DNA of 64,000 nt, taken from NCBI GenBank assembly GCA_016190145.1, contig JACPRD010000135.1:49290-113289 (forward strand). The letters are read 5' to 3'. This stretch comes from Planctomycetota bacterium (GTDB lineage: Bacteria; Planctomycetota; MHYJ01; WSZJ01). Under the pieces are notes generated by a model. That model searched no databases. It was not told where the DNA came from and worked only from the letters and a program-made list of their open reading frames with translations. Shown here one piece after another: positions 1 to 8,267 of the stretch. Each line of letters starts with the position of its first letter. The stretch's first letter is position 1. The position numbers and the translations under genes are program-made.

Positions 1-1
1 G

Positions 2-532
2 GCCCGGTTCGTCGTGCCGCCGAACAAGCCCGAGTTCGCCGCGCCCGACGTGGACCTGACACCGTCGCTGCTCGCGATGAAAATGGGGCAGGAGATGCCC
101 GAGTGGCACATCGCCGACGCGATCGGGCTGCCGAAGGACGCGAAGCTCGCGAGCCTGCGCGGGAAACGCCTCCTGATCCTGTTCTGGCGCGACGGCTGTC
201 CGTCGTGCCGCGGCTGGGGCATCCCGAACCTGGTCAAATTCCACGACGCCCACGCGGCATGGATGGACCGGCTGCAGATCGTCGCGTTTCACAACAAGGA
301 CGCAAGCTCTTCGAAAGACCTGCAGGATTTCCTCGGGAAACAGGACGACATGAAATGGAACGTCCTGAGCCTGCCCTTCCCCGTCGTGATCGACGCGCCG
401 GGACCGAGCACCGTGGACGAATGGGGGCCGGGGGTGTTCCCGTACATCGTGCTGCTGGACGCCGAGGGGAAGCTGGAGGCGAAGGGGACGCTGGAGGAGA
501 TCGAGAAGCGGCTGGAGCAGGAACTGAAGTAG
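2..532 (+). CDS. Thioredoxin-fold protein, 5' end outside the window
   Basis: The reading frame is open to the left edge, so the N-terminus is missing; the first possible internal start is GTG at 14. Counted from there, a hydrophobic strand (LLILFW) leads into a CPSC motif with Cys 62 and Cys 65, the thioredoxin/TlpA active-site pattern. A later Pro in the GVFPYIVLLD stretch matches the cis-Pro loop, followed by a strand and a GTLEEIEKRL helix. The CxxC makes a thiol-disulfide redox role likely; partner and location are unknown because any signal peptide would lie upstream. It ends 7 nt before the stop of the convergent gene. Confidence 0.75.
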   Translation, partial: ARFVVPPNKPEFAAPDVDLTPSLLAMKMGQEMPEWHIADAIGLPKDAKLASLRGKRLLILFWRDGCPSCRGWGIPNLVKFHDAHAAWMDRLQIVAFHNKDASSSKDLQDFLGKQDDMKWNVLSLPFPVVIDAPGPSTVDEWGPGVFPYIVLLDAEGKLEAKGTLEEIEKRLEQELK

Positions 533-539
533 AAGCCGG

Positions 540-2243
540 CTACTTCCCCACCCTGACCGTCTCGAACGCACGCCGCGCCATCCCGGAGAACTTTTCTACG
601 CTCTCGCGCTTCCCTCCCATGAACAGCAGAACCACCTTGCCGCGCTTGATGACCGCGTAGAGGTGGAGGACCACCACCGTGCCGTCGTTCTTCGCACCTG
701 CGTAGGAGATGCCGACGGCGGGTTCGCCGTCGACGGTGATCTTCTCGGCGTCGCCCTGTTTTTCGACGCCGGGGACGGCGTCGGTGACCTGTGCGCGGAG
801 CCACGCCATCGCCTTCTTCTCGCGCACCGACTTGAATTCGGTCGGCTGGGAGACGACGGCCGCGAAGAAGTCGCCGGCGTCGACGCCCTTCGGGGCGAGC
901 GCGAGCGTGGTCGAAACCCCGTCCTTCGCGGGAGTCGCGGTCCATGCCTTCGGCGCTTTCAGGGAAAAGTCCGCCGTCGCGGCCTCCTTCGTTTCGTCCT
1001 GAGCGAACCGCACCGCGAGGAGGATCGCGCGCAGGTCCGCGCCGAACGCGGTGGCCCCTTCCATGGTGCCCAGGGCGATCAGGAAAATCGCGCGGCCGCT
1101 CCGGACGGCGTAGATCGCGTCCGCGCGGACCTGGACGCCGTCGCGGTCGAACGAGCTCGGCACGCGCACCGCGGCGGCTCCGTCGATCTCGAATTCCTCG
1201 ATCGCGCCCGCGGAAACGAGTTTCTCCCCCACGAAGGTCGCGACGGCGTCGCGCAGTTCCTTCTCGGCGCCTTCCACCTTGACGCGCGTCGCCGCGTCGA
1301 CGTCGAGTCCGATCGCGAGAATCGCGAGCCCCGCGGAAGCGTCGCCGGGAACGAGAGTATGGACCGTGAATCCTTTCGCCGTCTCCGACGTCGCCTTCCA
1401 GCCTTTCGGGAGCCGCACCTCGAACTGCTCCGCCTTGCAGGTCTCCGCGTCTCCCGGGAACTTGCCGGGGCGGCCCTCGAATCTCACGCGGCCGATGAAG
1501 ACCCAGGCGGTGCCGTCGGGGAAGATGTCGTAGACCTGGCCGACGAAGCGTTTCTCGACGTGGCCGTCGTCGAAGGCGAGGGTGAGACCGGTGCCTTTGA
1601 CGGCGAATTTCCCCATGCGGCCCCTGGCTTCGGCGCCGTAGAACTGCGTGACCTCGCGCTGCACGGATTCGTACGTCTCGACCTGGGTGCAGGTCGTGCC
1701 GGCGCCGGATTCGAGAACGAACGCGCCGTTCGGGTAGAAGGCGAAGCCGCTCCACGCGGTCGTGGTCATGCCGTACGCGCCGCTCGTGAACGACGTGGTG
1801 CTGTCGAATTTTCCGGCCAGCGGGAACGTGAGCGGATGGATGGGGGTGTAGCGGAGCGCCGAGGCCTCGATGCGCTCGATCCCGCCCTCCTTGCCGTACC
1901 TGACCTTGCCGGTGCCCTTCGAGCCGTCGCGATACGTGAAGTTGAACTTCTCACCGTCGATCGTGTACGTCCCGACACCGTTCTCCTTTTCCCCCGCGGT
2001 CAGTTCGCGACCGTCGAATTCTTCAATCGCGCCCTCCGGCGCCCCCCACATGAGCGTGCCGTCGCTGCGCAGCGTCCACATGCCCGTGCGCGCGTTCCCC
2101 CACATGTCGGTGACCACCGACCAGCCGTAGAAGACTCCGACGGCATGCCCGTCCTTGACCTTCACGGGAGGCGGGGGGTCCTGCTGGGCGGAAGCGGGGA
2201 TCGCGCAGGCGAGGGCGAGCGCGGCGAAGCGGAGAGTTCTCAT
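540..2243 (-). CDS. Exported protein with two DcrB/PsbP-like repeats
   Basis: 567 residues. A signal peptide covers about 1-19 (MRTLRFAALALACAIPASA). The N-terminal half is rich in short beta strands (SDGTLMWG, GVGTYTIDG) and not assignable. The C-terminal half holds two similar units, about 260-410 and 415-567. Each starts with a 'lP+gW' strand (LPKGWKAT, APKAWTAT) and ends in a hydrophobic strand and a 'FA+TVR'-type helix, resembling the Mog1/PsbP/DcrB fold. That fold call is by pattern only. A TATGAT box lies 9 nt upstream of the ATG on this strand, so the leader would be very short. Divergent from the GDSL gene. Function unknown; probably periplasmic. Confidence 0.7.
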   Translation of the reverse strand: MRTLRFAALALACAIPASAQQDPPPPVKVKDGHAVGVFYGWSVVTDMWGNARTGMWTLRSDGTLMWGAPEGAIEEFDGRELTAGEKENGVGTYTIDGEKFNFTYRDGSKGTGKVRYGKEGGIERIEASALRYTPIHPLTFPLAGKFDSTTSFTSGAYGMTTTAWSGFAFYPNGAFVLESGAGTTCTQVETYESVQREVTQFYGAEARGRMGKFAVKGTGLTLAFDDGHVEKRFVGQVYDIFPDGTAWVFIGRVRFEGRPGKFPGDAETCKAEQFEVRLPKGWKATSETAKGFTVHTLVPGDASAGLAILAIGLDVDAATRVKVEGAEKELRDAVATFVGEKLVSAGAIEEFEIDGAAAVRVPSSFDRDGVQVRADAIYAVRSGRAIFLIALGTMEGATAFGADLRAILLAVRFAQDETKEAATADFSLKAPKAWTATPAKDGVSTTLALAPKGVDAGDFFAAVVSQPTEFKSVREKKAMAWLRAQVTDAVPGVEKQGDAEKITVDGEPAVGISYAGAKNDGTVVVLHLYAVIKRGKVVLLFMGGKRESVEKFSGMARRAFETVRVGK

Positions 2244-2287
2244 GGTGGGACGATCATAGCGGAGGCGGCGCCGTCCGGCTCATCCAG

Positions 2288-2293
2288 TATCAT
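2288..2293 (+). promoter_or_regulatory. -10 box of a probable leaderless promoter
   Basis: TATCAT ends 7 nt before the ATG at 2301. There is no Shine-Dalgarno sequence, so transcription would begin at or next to the start codon. No good -35 is visible. Confidence 0.45.
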
Positions 2294-2300
2294 CGCGGCG

Positions 2301-3095
2301 ATGCGACTCCCGCTCCGACGGCTGCCGGCGGCCTGCTTCGAACGCTACGTCGCGATCGGCGACAGCTCCACCGAGGGGCTCGAGGACGCCGACGGCGCGG
2401 GGGGCTACCGCGGCTGGGCGAACCGGCTGGCGGAACGCATCGCGGAAGCGCAGGGCGGTCTGCTCTATGCGAACCTGGGCGTGCGGGGGCTGCGCGCCCG
2501 GGAGATCCGCGAGGGGCAGCTCGGTCCCGCGCTCGAGATGAAGCCCGACCTCGCGACGGTCTTCGCGGGCTCGAACGACATGCTCGACCGCGACTTCGAC
2601 CCGCACGTTCTTCAGGAGGAAGTCGCGCGCATGCAGGGCGCCCTCGTCGCGGCCGGCGCGGTCGTGCTGACGTTCACGCTGCCGGATCTCACCGGCGTGA
2701 TGCCGATCGGCCGCCTCCTGGCGCGCCGCGTGAGGGCGATGAACGATGCGCTCAAGCAGGCCTCGGCCCGCACGGGGGCCCGGCTCGTCGACTTCGCCGC
2801 CCACCCCGTCGGCTCGGACCCCCGGCTCTGGACCGAAGACCGCTTCCATGTGAATGCCGAAGGCCACGCCCGGATCGCGGCCGCGCTCGCGCAGGCGCTG
2901 GGACTGCCCGGGACCGACGACGCCTGGAGCCGGCCGCTCCCCGGGACCGACGCGCGCGGGCGCCTGAAGCGCTGGTCGGAGACATGCCGGTGGTTCCGCC
3001 GGCACCTGCTCCGCCGCGTCTTGTCCGGCAACCCTCCGTCGGACGCGTTCCTTCCCAAGCGCCCCCGGCTCGAGCCCGTGATTCCGCGCGGTTGA
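2301..3095 (+). CDS. SGNH/GDSL-family hydrolase
   Basis: 264 residues. Block I is AIGDSSTEG with the catalytic Ser at 22; the block II Gly is in ANLGVRG (about 60); block III is AGSNDM with Asn 92; block V is DRFHVNAEGH with Asp 180 and His 183. These are the complete SGNH catalytic set for ester or acyl hydrolysis. There is no signal peptide, so it is probably cytoplasmic. The basic C-terminal tail after about 215 (RLKRWSETCRWFRRH) goes beyond the usual core. The start was chosen at 2301 because the conserved block begins 18 residues later and a -10-like TATCAT lies just upstream. Natural substrate unknown. Confidence 0.85.
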   Translation: MRLPLRRLPAACFERYVAIGDSSTEGLEDADGAGGYRGWANRLAERIAEAQGGLLYANLGVRGLRAREIREGQLGPALEMKPDLATVFAGSNDMLDRDFDPHVLQEEVARMQGALVAAGAVVLTFTLPDLTGVMPIGRLLARRVRAMNDALKQASARTGARLVDFAAHPVGSDPRLWTEDRFHVNAEGHARIAAALAQALGLPGTDDAWSRPLPGTDARGRLKRWSETCRWFRRHLLRRVLSGNPPSDAFLPKRPRLEPVIPRG

Positions 3096-3243
3096 TTCGA
3101 GAGCGCCGGCGGATTTACGATGGGGGTCGGCAGGACACCTGCGACCCGTCCGGGTCGCCCCCGGCCCCTGACGCGATCCGCGCGGGCCGCGGCGCCGAAT
3201 GACCCTGCCTCGGACCCATCACCCGCAACTCAGGAGGCCGATC

Positions 3244-3711
3244 ATGAGCGCTCCCATTCCCGATCGCATCGAGAAAACGGCGGTGTTGAACGCGCCGCTC
3301 GCGCGCGTCTGGCGGGCCATCGCCGACGCGAAGGAATTTGGCCAGTGGTTCGGTGCCGCACTGGAAGGCGCCTTCGTCGAAGGCCAGCGCACCCGGGGCC
3401 GGATCACCCACCGCGGATACGAGCACCTGATGCTCGAAGTCACCGTGGAACGCGTGGAGCCGCAGCGGCTCCTCTCGTTCCGGTGGCATCCCTATGCCGT
3501 CGACCTGCGGACGGACTATTCCTCCGAGCCCCCCACGCTCGTCGAATTCAGGCTGGAAGAGGCGGGTCGGAACACGACGCTCACGATCGTGGAATCCGGG
3601 TTCGACCGGATCCCCGCCGAGCGCCGCGCCGAAGCCTGGCGGCAGAACGACGAGGGCTGGACAGCGCAGATGAAGGCGATCGCGGAGCACGTCGGGCGGC
3701 AGGCCGCTTGA
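3244..3711 (+). CDS. SRPBCC (AHSA1-type) domain protein
   Basis: 155 residues. It has the START/AHSA1 fold signature: an opening strand (IEKTAVLNAPLARVWRAI), a helix with F..WFG, central strands and a long C-terminal helix (WRQNDEGWTAQMKAIAEHV). AHSA1-like proteins bind hydrophobic ligands or act as small stress or polyketide-related helpers; nothing here narrows that. Start at ATG 3244 is preceded by CAGGAGG at 3231-3237, which favours it over an upstream ATG at 3199. The next gene starts 82 nt later on the same strand. Confidence 0.8.
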   Translation: MSAPIPDRIEKTAVLNAPLARVWRAIADAKEFGQWFGAALEGAFVEGQRTRGRITHRGYEHLMLEVTVERVEPQRLLSFRWHPYAVDLRTDYSSEPPTLVEFRLEEAGRNTTLTIVESGFDRIPAERRAEAWRQNDEGWTAQMKAIAEHVGRQAA

Positions 3712-3793
3712 AGAGCGGCCGGGCCCGAGTCTAGGATGCCGCCGGAAGTGTGCTCCGGAGCGCCCCCCTGCCGTCCAGGACACGAGGTCAGCC

Positions 3794-4300
3794 ATGACCA
3801 CGAAATCGATCGCTACGTGGGCAAACTGTTGCGCCGGTTTCGACGTCGACCCTCAGGGCAAGCCGACCGGATCCCAATCCGACGGAGGCCTCGTCGACCT
3901 GATCGCCCCGGGAACAGGGCCGGAGGAGTGGGAGGGATTCTGGGCCGCGCTGCGGCGTGGGCCCTTTGTGCTCAGCGCCTATCGGGACGGTTGTCCCATT
4001 CCGATGCCGGAAACGGCCGCCTGGAGCCTTGCCGAAACTCAGACCGCTACCATGCGTGTGACCGTGCGCACCGGCACGGTCAGCGCCGACTGCCACTTTT
4101 TCGGGGGCGACTTGGAGATGTCCCTCGACCCGCGCGAAGTGTCCAGCGAACAGGCCTTCCAGTCCCTTCTCGCCCTGATGCGGTCGATCGCGAGCGCGAT
4201 CAGGCTGCCCGTTCTGGCCGCGCCGGAGAATGGCGGCGTGGCGAGGGCGTTCCTGCGCGTACGGCCGAACGGGCAGGCGGAGTCCCTGCAGCCGGGATAG
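3794..4300 (+). CDS. Hypothetical protein, 168 aa
   Basis: Not recognised. It is soluble, without signal peptide or membrane segment, and opens with MTTKSIATWANCC. It contains several aromatic and Gly-rich turns (GPEEWEGFWAALRRGPF) and ends in a low-complexity tail. Codon use fits its neighbours, and it sits between an SRPBCC gene and a convergent cyclophilin gene. Conserved length and fold cannot be judged here. Confidence 0.55.
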   Translation: MTTKSIATWANCCAGFDVDPQGKPTGSQSDGGLVDLIAPGTGPEEWEGFWAALRRGPFVLSAYRDGCPIPMPETAAWSLAETQTATMRVTVRTGTVSADCHFFGGDLEMSLDPREVSSEQAFQSLLALMRSIASAIRLPVLAAPENGGVARAFLRVRPNGQAESLQPG

Positions 4301-4374
4301 CGCGAGCCCGATGGACCATTGGAAACCTCGAGCTTGCACCGCCCGCGACCACCTGACGCACCGGCCAATTCCGC

Positions 4375-5205
4375 CTATCGCGGCATCGCGACCGGCGTCA
4401 CCTCCACCTTCGTCTCCGCCCCGTTGCGCATGACCGTGAAGGTGATCGCCTTCCCCGGACGCGCGGGCAGCACACCCTTCGCGTAGTCGAGAAGGCCCTT
4501 CACCTCGACGTCGCCGACCTTCTTGATGAGATCCCCGACCAGCAGACCCGAGGACTTCCCTCCCCCCTTCGGGTGCAGTTGCCCGACCATCAGCCCGTCG
4601 ATCGAGGCCTTCATGTTCGGCATGACCCCGATGAACGGGATTTCCTCGGGCTTGAGCGAAACGAGCGCGGGGAGCTTCTCGGGCTTGCTGACGACCTTTG
4701 CCGCGACGATCTTCACTTCCCTGAGCGGCGGCATCCCGTCCCGCTCCGTAGCCGCTTCGTCCTCGATCTTCGTCAGCACGTCCAGCCCCTCGGTCACCTG
4801 GCCGAAGACCGTGTACTGGTTGTCGAGGAACGCCGCCTCCGCGAAGCACAGGAAGAACTGGCTTCCCGCGGAGTTCGGCTCGAACGTGCGAGCCATCGAG
4901 AGGGTGCCTTTCACGTGCTTGCGCGCGTTGAACTCGGCGGGCAGGTAGTACCCGGGTCCGCCGCCGCCGGTCCCCTGCGGATCGCCCCCCTGCGCCATGA
5001 ATCCCTTCACGATCCGGTGGAACTTCACCCCGTCGTAGAACTTCTTGTCGCAGAGCGACAGGAAACTCACGACCGTATTCGGGGCGTCCTGCATGTAGAG
5101 TTCGATTTTCAGCGTCCCGAAGTTCGTCTCCATCGAGACGACGGGGTTGTCGGCGGCGAAGAGCGGCGTCGCGAGCAGCAGGACGGCGGCGAGGAGGCGG
5201 GGCAT
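4375..5205 (-). CDS. Exported cyclophilin peptidyl-prolyl isomerase with a C-terminal PDZ domain
   Basis: 276 residues. A signal peptide spans about 1-18. A cyclophilin-type domain (about 22-172) contains FHRIVKGFMAQGGDP with the catalytic Arg, the QFFLCF strand and FGQVTEG, which supports cis-trans prolyl isomerase activity in the periplasm or on the surface. Residues about 190-275 form a PDZ-like module (GLLVGDLIKKVGDVEV, then PGKAITFTVMRNG), a less usual addition that could bind client tails. The SD CAGGAG lies 6 nt upstream of the ATG, inside a predicted leader hairpin (5209-5238). The next gene downstream on the top strand is convergent. Confidence 0.88.
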   Translation of the reverse strand: MPRLLAAVLLLATPLFAADNPVVSMETNFGTLKIELYMQDAPNTVVSFLSLCDKKFYDGVKFHRIVKGFMAQGGDPQGTGGGGPGYYLPAEFNARKHVKGTLSMARTFEPNSAGSQFFLCFAEAAFLDNQYTVFGQVTEGLDVLTKIEDEAATERDGMPPLREVKIVAAKVVSKPEKLPALVSLKPEEIPFIGVMPNMKASIDGLMVGQLHPKGGGKSSGLLVGDLIKKVGDVEVKGLLDYAKGVLPARPGKAITFTVMRNGAETKVEVTPVAMPR

Positions 5206-5208
5206 CGT

Positions 5209-5238
5209 GGGCTCCTGAATCGGGGTGAAACGGAGCCC
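5209..5238 (-). promoter_or_regulatory. Leader hairpin that would mask the cyclophilin ribosome binding site
   Basis: On the minus strand GGGCTCC (5238-5232) and GGAGCCC (5215-5209) can pair as a perfect 7-bp stem around a 16-nt loop. The 3' arm contains the GGAG of the Shine-Dalgarno sequence, so folding could reduce initiation at the ATG at 5205. Confidence 0.4.
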
Positions 5239-5244
5239 GCGACT

Positions 5245-6186
5245 CTAACCTGCCTTGCGGAACAGGTCGAGGAAGCGGTCTTCGTAATCCTTGAAGACTC
5301 CCAGCCGGTCGAGTTCCTGCTTGAGTTCGAAAGACCTGGCCGGGTCCTGCGCGGCCTGGCGGAAGAGGCGCTCGACGCGGGCACGGTCGGCGTCGGAAGG
5401 GCCGGGTTCAGGCTCGTCCGGAGATTCGGGCTCCACGACGTTTTCGCAGTCGTCGGTCCGGACTTCCATGGCGCTCTGGATCTTCGAAACGAGTCCGGTG
5501 AGCTGCCGGTCGATGTTCTTCTCGTACCGCACCAGTTCCTCGACGTCGACCTCGATGCCGGAGAGCGCCGAGAAGGATTCCAGGACGGTCCGCGAGGCCT
5601 TGGGATAGGGGATCTGGGCGGCCATGGCGGGGATCTCTCCCAGCAGGCCGACGCCGCGCAGGCCGCGCTCGGCGGCCGCGAGCAGGAAGACGCCGTTCAG
5701 GCCCGAGATGCGCCCGGACTCGAGCGGCGAAATGTCGTGGCGCTTGAGGGCCGCCAGCCCCTCCGCATCCGTCGCGACTCCGACGACGCGCGACGGACTC
5801 GAGGGGAGCATGTCCGTCGCCATCGATGCGAACGTGTACACCTCGCCCACGCCGAGCCGGGCGGCGGTGTCGAGGAGGCGCGCGCAGAAGGCGGCGCCGC
5901 GGCCGGGCGGGGGCTGGGATTCGCCGAGGAACAAGGCGACGTCGCGGCCGTCTTTCGGATTTTTCCAAAGGAAGAGGCGTCCTTGTGGCGGCGGGGCCTG
6001 GGTGACGAGACCGTCCTTCACATCGACTTCCTGCACGTCGAACAGATCGGAGGCCGGAATCGGCGGCACTTCCCGCATCTGAAGCCGGGACATCAGGTAG
6101 AAGCCGGCATTCAGCGCGACGTGGCCCATGCCGGGCCAGACTGCGATGAGAGTGGTGGTCGCTTTCTGGCGGGTCATGTCTGTCAT
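5245..6186 (-). CDS. PAC2 (proteasome-assembly-chaperone-like) family protein
   Basis: 313 residues. The core matches the PAC2 fold seen in bacterial and archaeal proteins: an N-terminal AVWPGMGHVALNAGFYL, then EVYTFASMATDM, then a GLNGVFLLAAAERGLRGVGLLGEIP strand-turn region near 160-185. The C-terminal 100 residues are charged and probably helical, with an acidic linker (EPESPDEPEPGPSDADRARV). PAC2 proteins in bacteria have no settled function. An upstream extension in frame to 6450 is rejected because ATG 6186 has a GGAGGA ribosome site at the right distance and the conserved domain starts right after it. Confidence 0.8.
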   Translation of the reverse strand: MTDMTRQKATTTLIAVWPGMGHVALNAGFYLMSRLQMREVPPIPASDLFDVQEVDVKDGLVTQAPPPQGRLFLWKNPKDGRDVALFLGESQPPPGRGAAFCARLLDTAARLGVGEVYTFASMATDMLPSSPSRVVGVATDAEGLAALKRHDISPLESGRISGLNGVFLLAAAERGLRGVGLLGEIPAMAAQIPYPKASRTVLESFSALSGIEVDVEELVRYEKNIDRQLTGLVSKIQSAMEVRTDDCENVVEPESPDEPEPGPSDADRARVERLFRQAAQDPARSFELKQELDRLGVFKDYEDRFLDLFRKAG

Positions 6187-6458
6187 GGCAGTCTTCCTCC
6201 TGAAGCGGCCGGGCCCGAAGATCGATCCGGACCGGGTTCGCCGCACCATAGTGCAGATACCGTGCCAGTTCGGAAATTGGAAGAACGGCGCAGGCGATAT
6301 CGATTCTTCCTGGAAGTGCCCCCCGGAATCGCCCGAGCCTGCCGGCAGATTTCGGAGTCTGAGAAAAAATCGGTCCGGCCCGCTAAGTCGTTTGATGTGT
6401 GATGCACCGTCTGCCGGCCACGGCAGCCCCGCCAAAAAGCTACACTGCACTTCCCCCC

Positions 6459-7151
6459 ATGCTCAAAGCCGTTACCTTCGACGCCGGCGAAACCCTCGTC
6501 CGCCCCCGCGGCTCCTACGGCGCCGTCTACGAACGCGTCACCGCCACGTTCGGAATGCGCATCCCCGCGCGCATCTTCGACGAGGAAATTCCGCGCGCCT
6601 TCCGGGCGCTCGAATGGCCGCTGCGCACGTCTCCGGAAATCGAGCGGCGGCGCTGGGAAGAAGTGACGCGCAAGGTGCACGAGGCCCTTCCCGCGGATCT
6701 GCCGTTCAAGGAATGGTTCGAGGCGGTCTACCAGGCGTTCGCCGAGCCCGCGGTGTGGGAGCCCCTTCCCGGCGCCGCCGAAACCCTCAGGGCGCTGCGC
6801 GCCATGGGCCTGCGGACCGCGACGATTTCGAACTGGGACGAACGGCTGACCGGCGTGCTCGACGGGCTCGCGCTCGCACCGCTTCTCGACGCCACCTTCA
6901 TCGCGCCCGACGTCGGCTGGCGCAAGCCCGCGAAGGAAATCTTCCTCGCCGCCTGCCGCGCGCTCGGCGCGTTCCCCGACGAGACGCTTCACGTCGGCGA
7001 CTCCCCCGCCGAAGACGTCACCGGCGCGCGCGCCGCAGGCCTCCACGCCGTTCTCTTCCGCCCCTCCGACCCCACCGCCCTGCGCCACCTCTCTCACCTG
7101 TTGCACAGCGCCCCCCTCGTCATGCACACTGGCGCGCTTCCCCGGGAATAG
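6459..7151 (+). CDS. HAD-superfamily hydrolase, REG-2/HDHD3-like
   Basis: 230 residues. HAD motif I is FDAGETL with the nucleophile Asp 8, motif II is TISNWD, motif III is the Lys of WRKPAKEIF and motif IV is HVGDSPAED. A helical cap lies between about 20 and 95. In motif I the usual acid/base Asp two residues after the nucleophile is replaced by Gly (DAG), as in a subgroup whose substrates are mostly unknown, so ordinary phosphatase activity should not be assumed. TACACT lies 12 nt before the ATG as a possible -10. The next gene begins 50 nt downstream. Confidence 0.85.
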   Translation: MLKAVTFDAGETLVRPRGSYGAVYERVTATFGMRIPARIFDEEIPRAFRALEWPLRTSPEIERRRWEEVTRKVHEALPADLPFKEWFEAVYQAFAEPAVWEPLPGAAETLRALRAMGLRTATISNWDERLTGVLDGLALAPLLDATFIAPDVGWRKPAKEIFLAACRALGAFPDETLHVGDSPAEDVTGARAAGLHAVLFRPSDPTALRHLSHLLHSAPLVMHTGALPRE

Positions 7152-7201
7152 TCCCGCCTTCCGGCCTGTTCTCAATCCCGCAGGGGATCATCGAGGCCTT
7201 C

Positions 7202-7600
7202 ATGAAAAAGCTCTTTGTCGTCCCGCTCGCCCTCTCCGCGGCGCTCGCGATTGCCGACCACAAGGACGGCCAGCCCGCCGAGCCCCAGGTGCTCAAGGGC
7301 GAGGTGGTGGCGCTGACGCTGTACCTGACGGAGGAGATGCACGGGGCCGAGGGCGCGACCGAGGCGCTCGCGGCTCTTCGCGGCGGCTCCCCCGCCGGCC
7401 TGCTCGCGGCGGACGGGACGGTGACGCTGATCCTGGTCACGTCGCAGGAGGGGGGCGAGGCGCTCAAGTACGTGGCGCACAATGTCGAAATCACGGGGAC
7501 CATCCACGAACACGGGGGGATGCGCGCGATCGTTCCGAAGTCGGTAGTGGACCTGGGTGCGGTGGAAACGAAGCCCGTGGGCGGGCACGAACACAAGTAG
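7202..7600 (+). CDS. Small exported protein, paralogue of the next gene
   Basis: 132 residues with a signal peptide (about 1-18), a mature region opening with a KGEVVALTLYL strand, a central LLAADGTVTLILV strand pair and a C-terminal VEITGTIHEHGGMRAIVPKSV unit that is His-rich and ends GGHEHK. It matches the following protein in order of elements (GEVV..., GSPAGLL/GTPAGIV, V.I.G.....GG......) but lacks that protein's three cysteines. Function unknown; an exported metal- or cofactor-associated role is only a guess from His content. Probably co-transcribed with 7641. Confidence 0.7.
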   Translation: MKKLFVVPLALSAALAIADHKDGQPAEPQVLKGEVVALTLYLTEEMHGAEGATEALAALRGGSPAGLLAADGTVTLILVTSQEGGEALKYVAHNVEITGTIHEHGGMRAIVPKSVVDLGAVETKPVGGHEHK

Positions 7601-7640
7601 TCGGATCCTGACGTAAGCGAACCTTTGAGGAGGGCAGGGA

Positions 7641-8039
7641 ATGAAGCTGCGTTGCGTGTTGTGCGTGGGGCTGGCGGCGATGCTGGCCGGGCTGGCGCTG
7701 ATGGCGCGTGCGGAGGACAAGAAGGAGGAGGTGACGATCAAGGGCGAGGTCGTGGACATGGCGTGCTGGCTCGAGGAGGGGAAGATGGGGCCGGACCATG
7801 CGAAGTGCGCGAAGGGGTGCGTGAGTGGCGGGACGCCGGCGGGGATCGTGACGGAGGACGGGTCGGTGTATCTCGTGGTGGTTCACGGCAAGGACGGGAA
7901 GTCTCCGTTGTCGCACGTGGCGGAGATGGTGGAGGTGAAGGGTCACGTGGTGGAGCGGGGCGGGATCAAGGGGATCGTTGCGACATCGTGCACGAAGGTC
8001 GAGGCCAAGGGTGAGGGTTCGGAAGGATCGCACAAGTAG
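7641..8039 (+). CDS. Small exported Cys-containing protein, paralogue of the previous gene
   Basis: 132 residues. The signal peptide runs to about 24 (ends MARAED). The mature part starts IKGEVVDMACWLEEG, then DHAKCAKGCVSGGTPAGIV, so Cys sits at three positions around an Asp-His pair, a pattern that could bind a metal or form a disulfide. It ends VVERGGIKGIVATSCTKVEA with a further Cys. SD GAGGAGGGCAGGGA lies directly upstream of the ATG. Together with 7202 it looks like a duplicated exported module in which one copy kept and the other lost the cysteines. Confidence 0.72.
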   Translation: MKLRCVLCVGLAAMLAGLALMARAEDKKEEVTIKGEVVDMACWLEEGKMGPDHAKCAKGCVSGGTPAGIVTEDGSVYLVVVHGKDGKSPLSHVAEMVEVKGHVVERGGIKGIVATSCTKVEAKGEGSEGSHK

Positions 8040-8060
8040 AAGAACGGCAACCGCGATTCG

Positions 8061-8092
8061 AGGGGCCGGCCGCGAGGCCGGCCTCTTTCGTT
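8061..8092 (+). terminator. Rho-independent terminator
   Basis: An 11-bp stem, AGGGGCCGGCC with GGCCGGCCTCT (one G-T pair), closes a GCGA tetraloop and is followed by a T-rich run (TTTCGTTT), 22 nt after the stop of the gene ending at 8039. Confidence 0.8.
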
Positions 8093-8115
8093 TGGCGATC
8101 GGTCGACCGGCCGCC

Positions 8116-8244
8116 GCGTTCGGAGTTCGGAGTTCGGCGCCCGGAGTTTATTGCTGAGAACGGCCTGGGCTTGTTGAATCGGATGCCGGGCGCATGCTGC
8201 AACGCCGAACTCAACGCCGAACGCCGAACTCCGAACGCCGAACG
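8116..8244. repeat. GTTCGGM heptamer hairpin element
   Basis: The left arm 8116-8139 is tandem GTTCGGA/GTTCGGC heptamers. The right arm 8201-8244 is the same heptamers inverted (AACGCCG, AACTCCG). The arms can pair across a 60-nt spacer. Same family as the arrays at 12015, 16018, 29378, 39987 and 49796. Confidence 0.85.
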
Positions 8245-8267
8245 CCCGTCGCGCCGTCGATCCCTCG

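Noticed and set aside
663..2300. Long plus-strand extension upstream of the GDSL gene
   Set aside because: It overlaps the exported protein at 540-2243 entirely; the GDSL fold starts at 2301.
5245..6450. Longer PAC2 form starting at 6450
   Set aside because: The extra 88 residues are not conserved-looking and ATG 6186 has a good ribosome site.
8116..8244. CRISPR array
   Set aside because: Units are 7 nt with no spacers of regular length and no cas genes; arms are inverted, not direct repeats.
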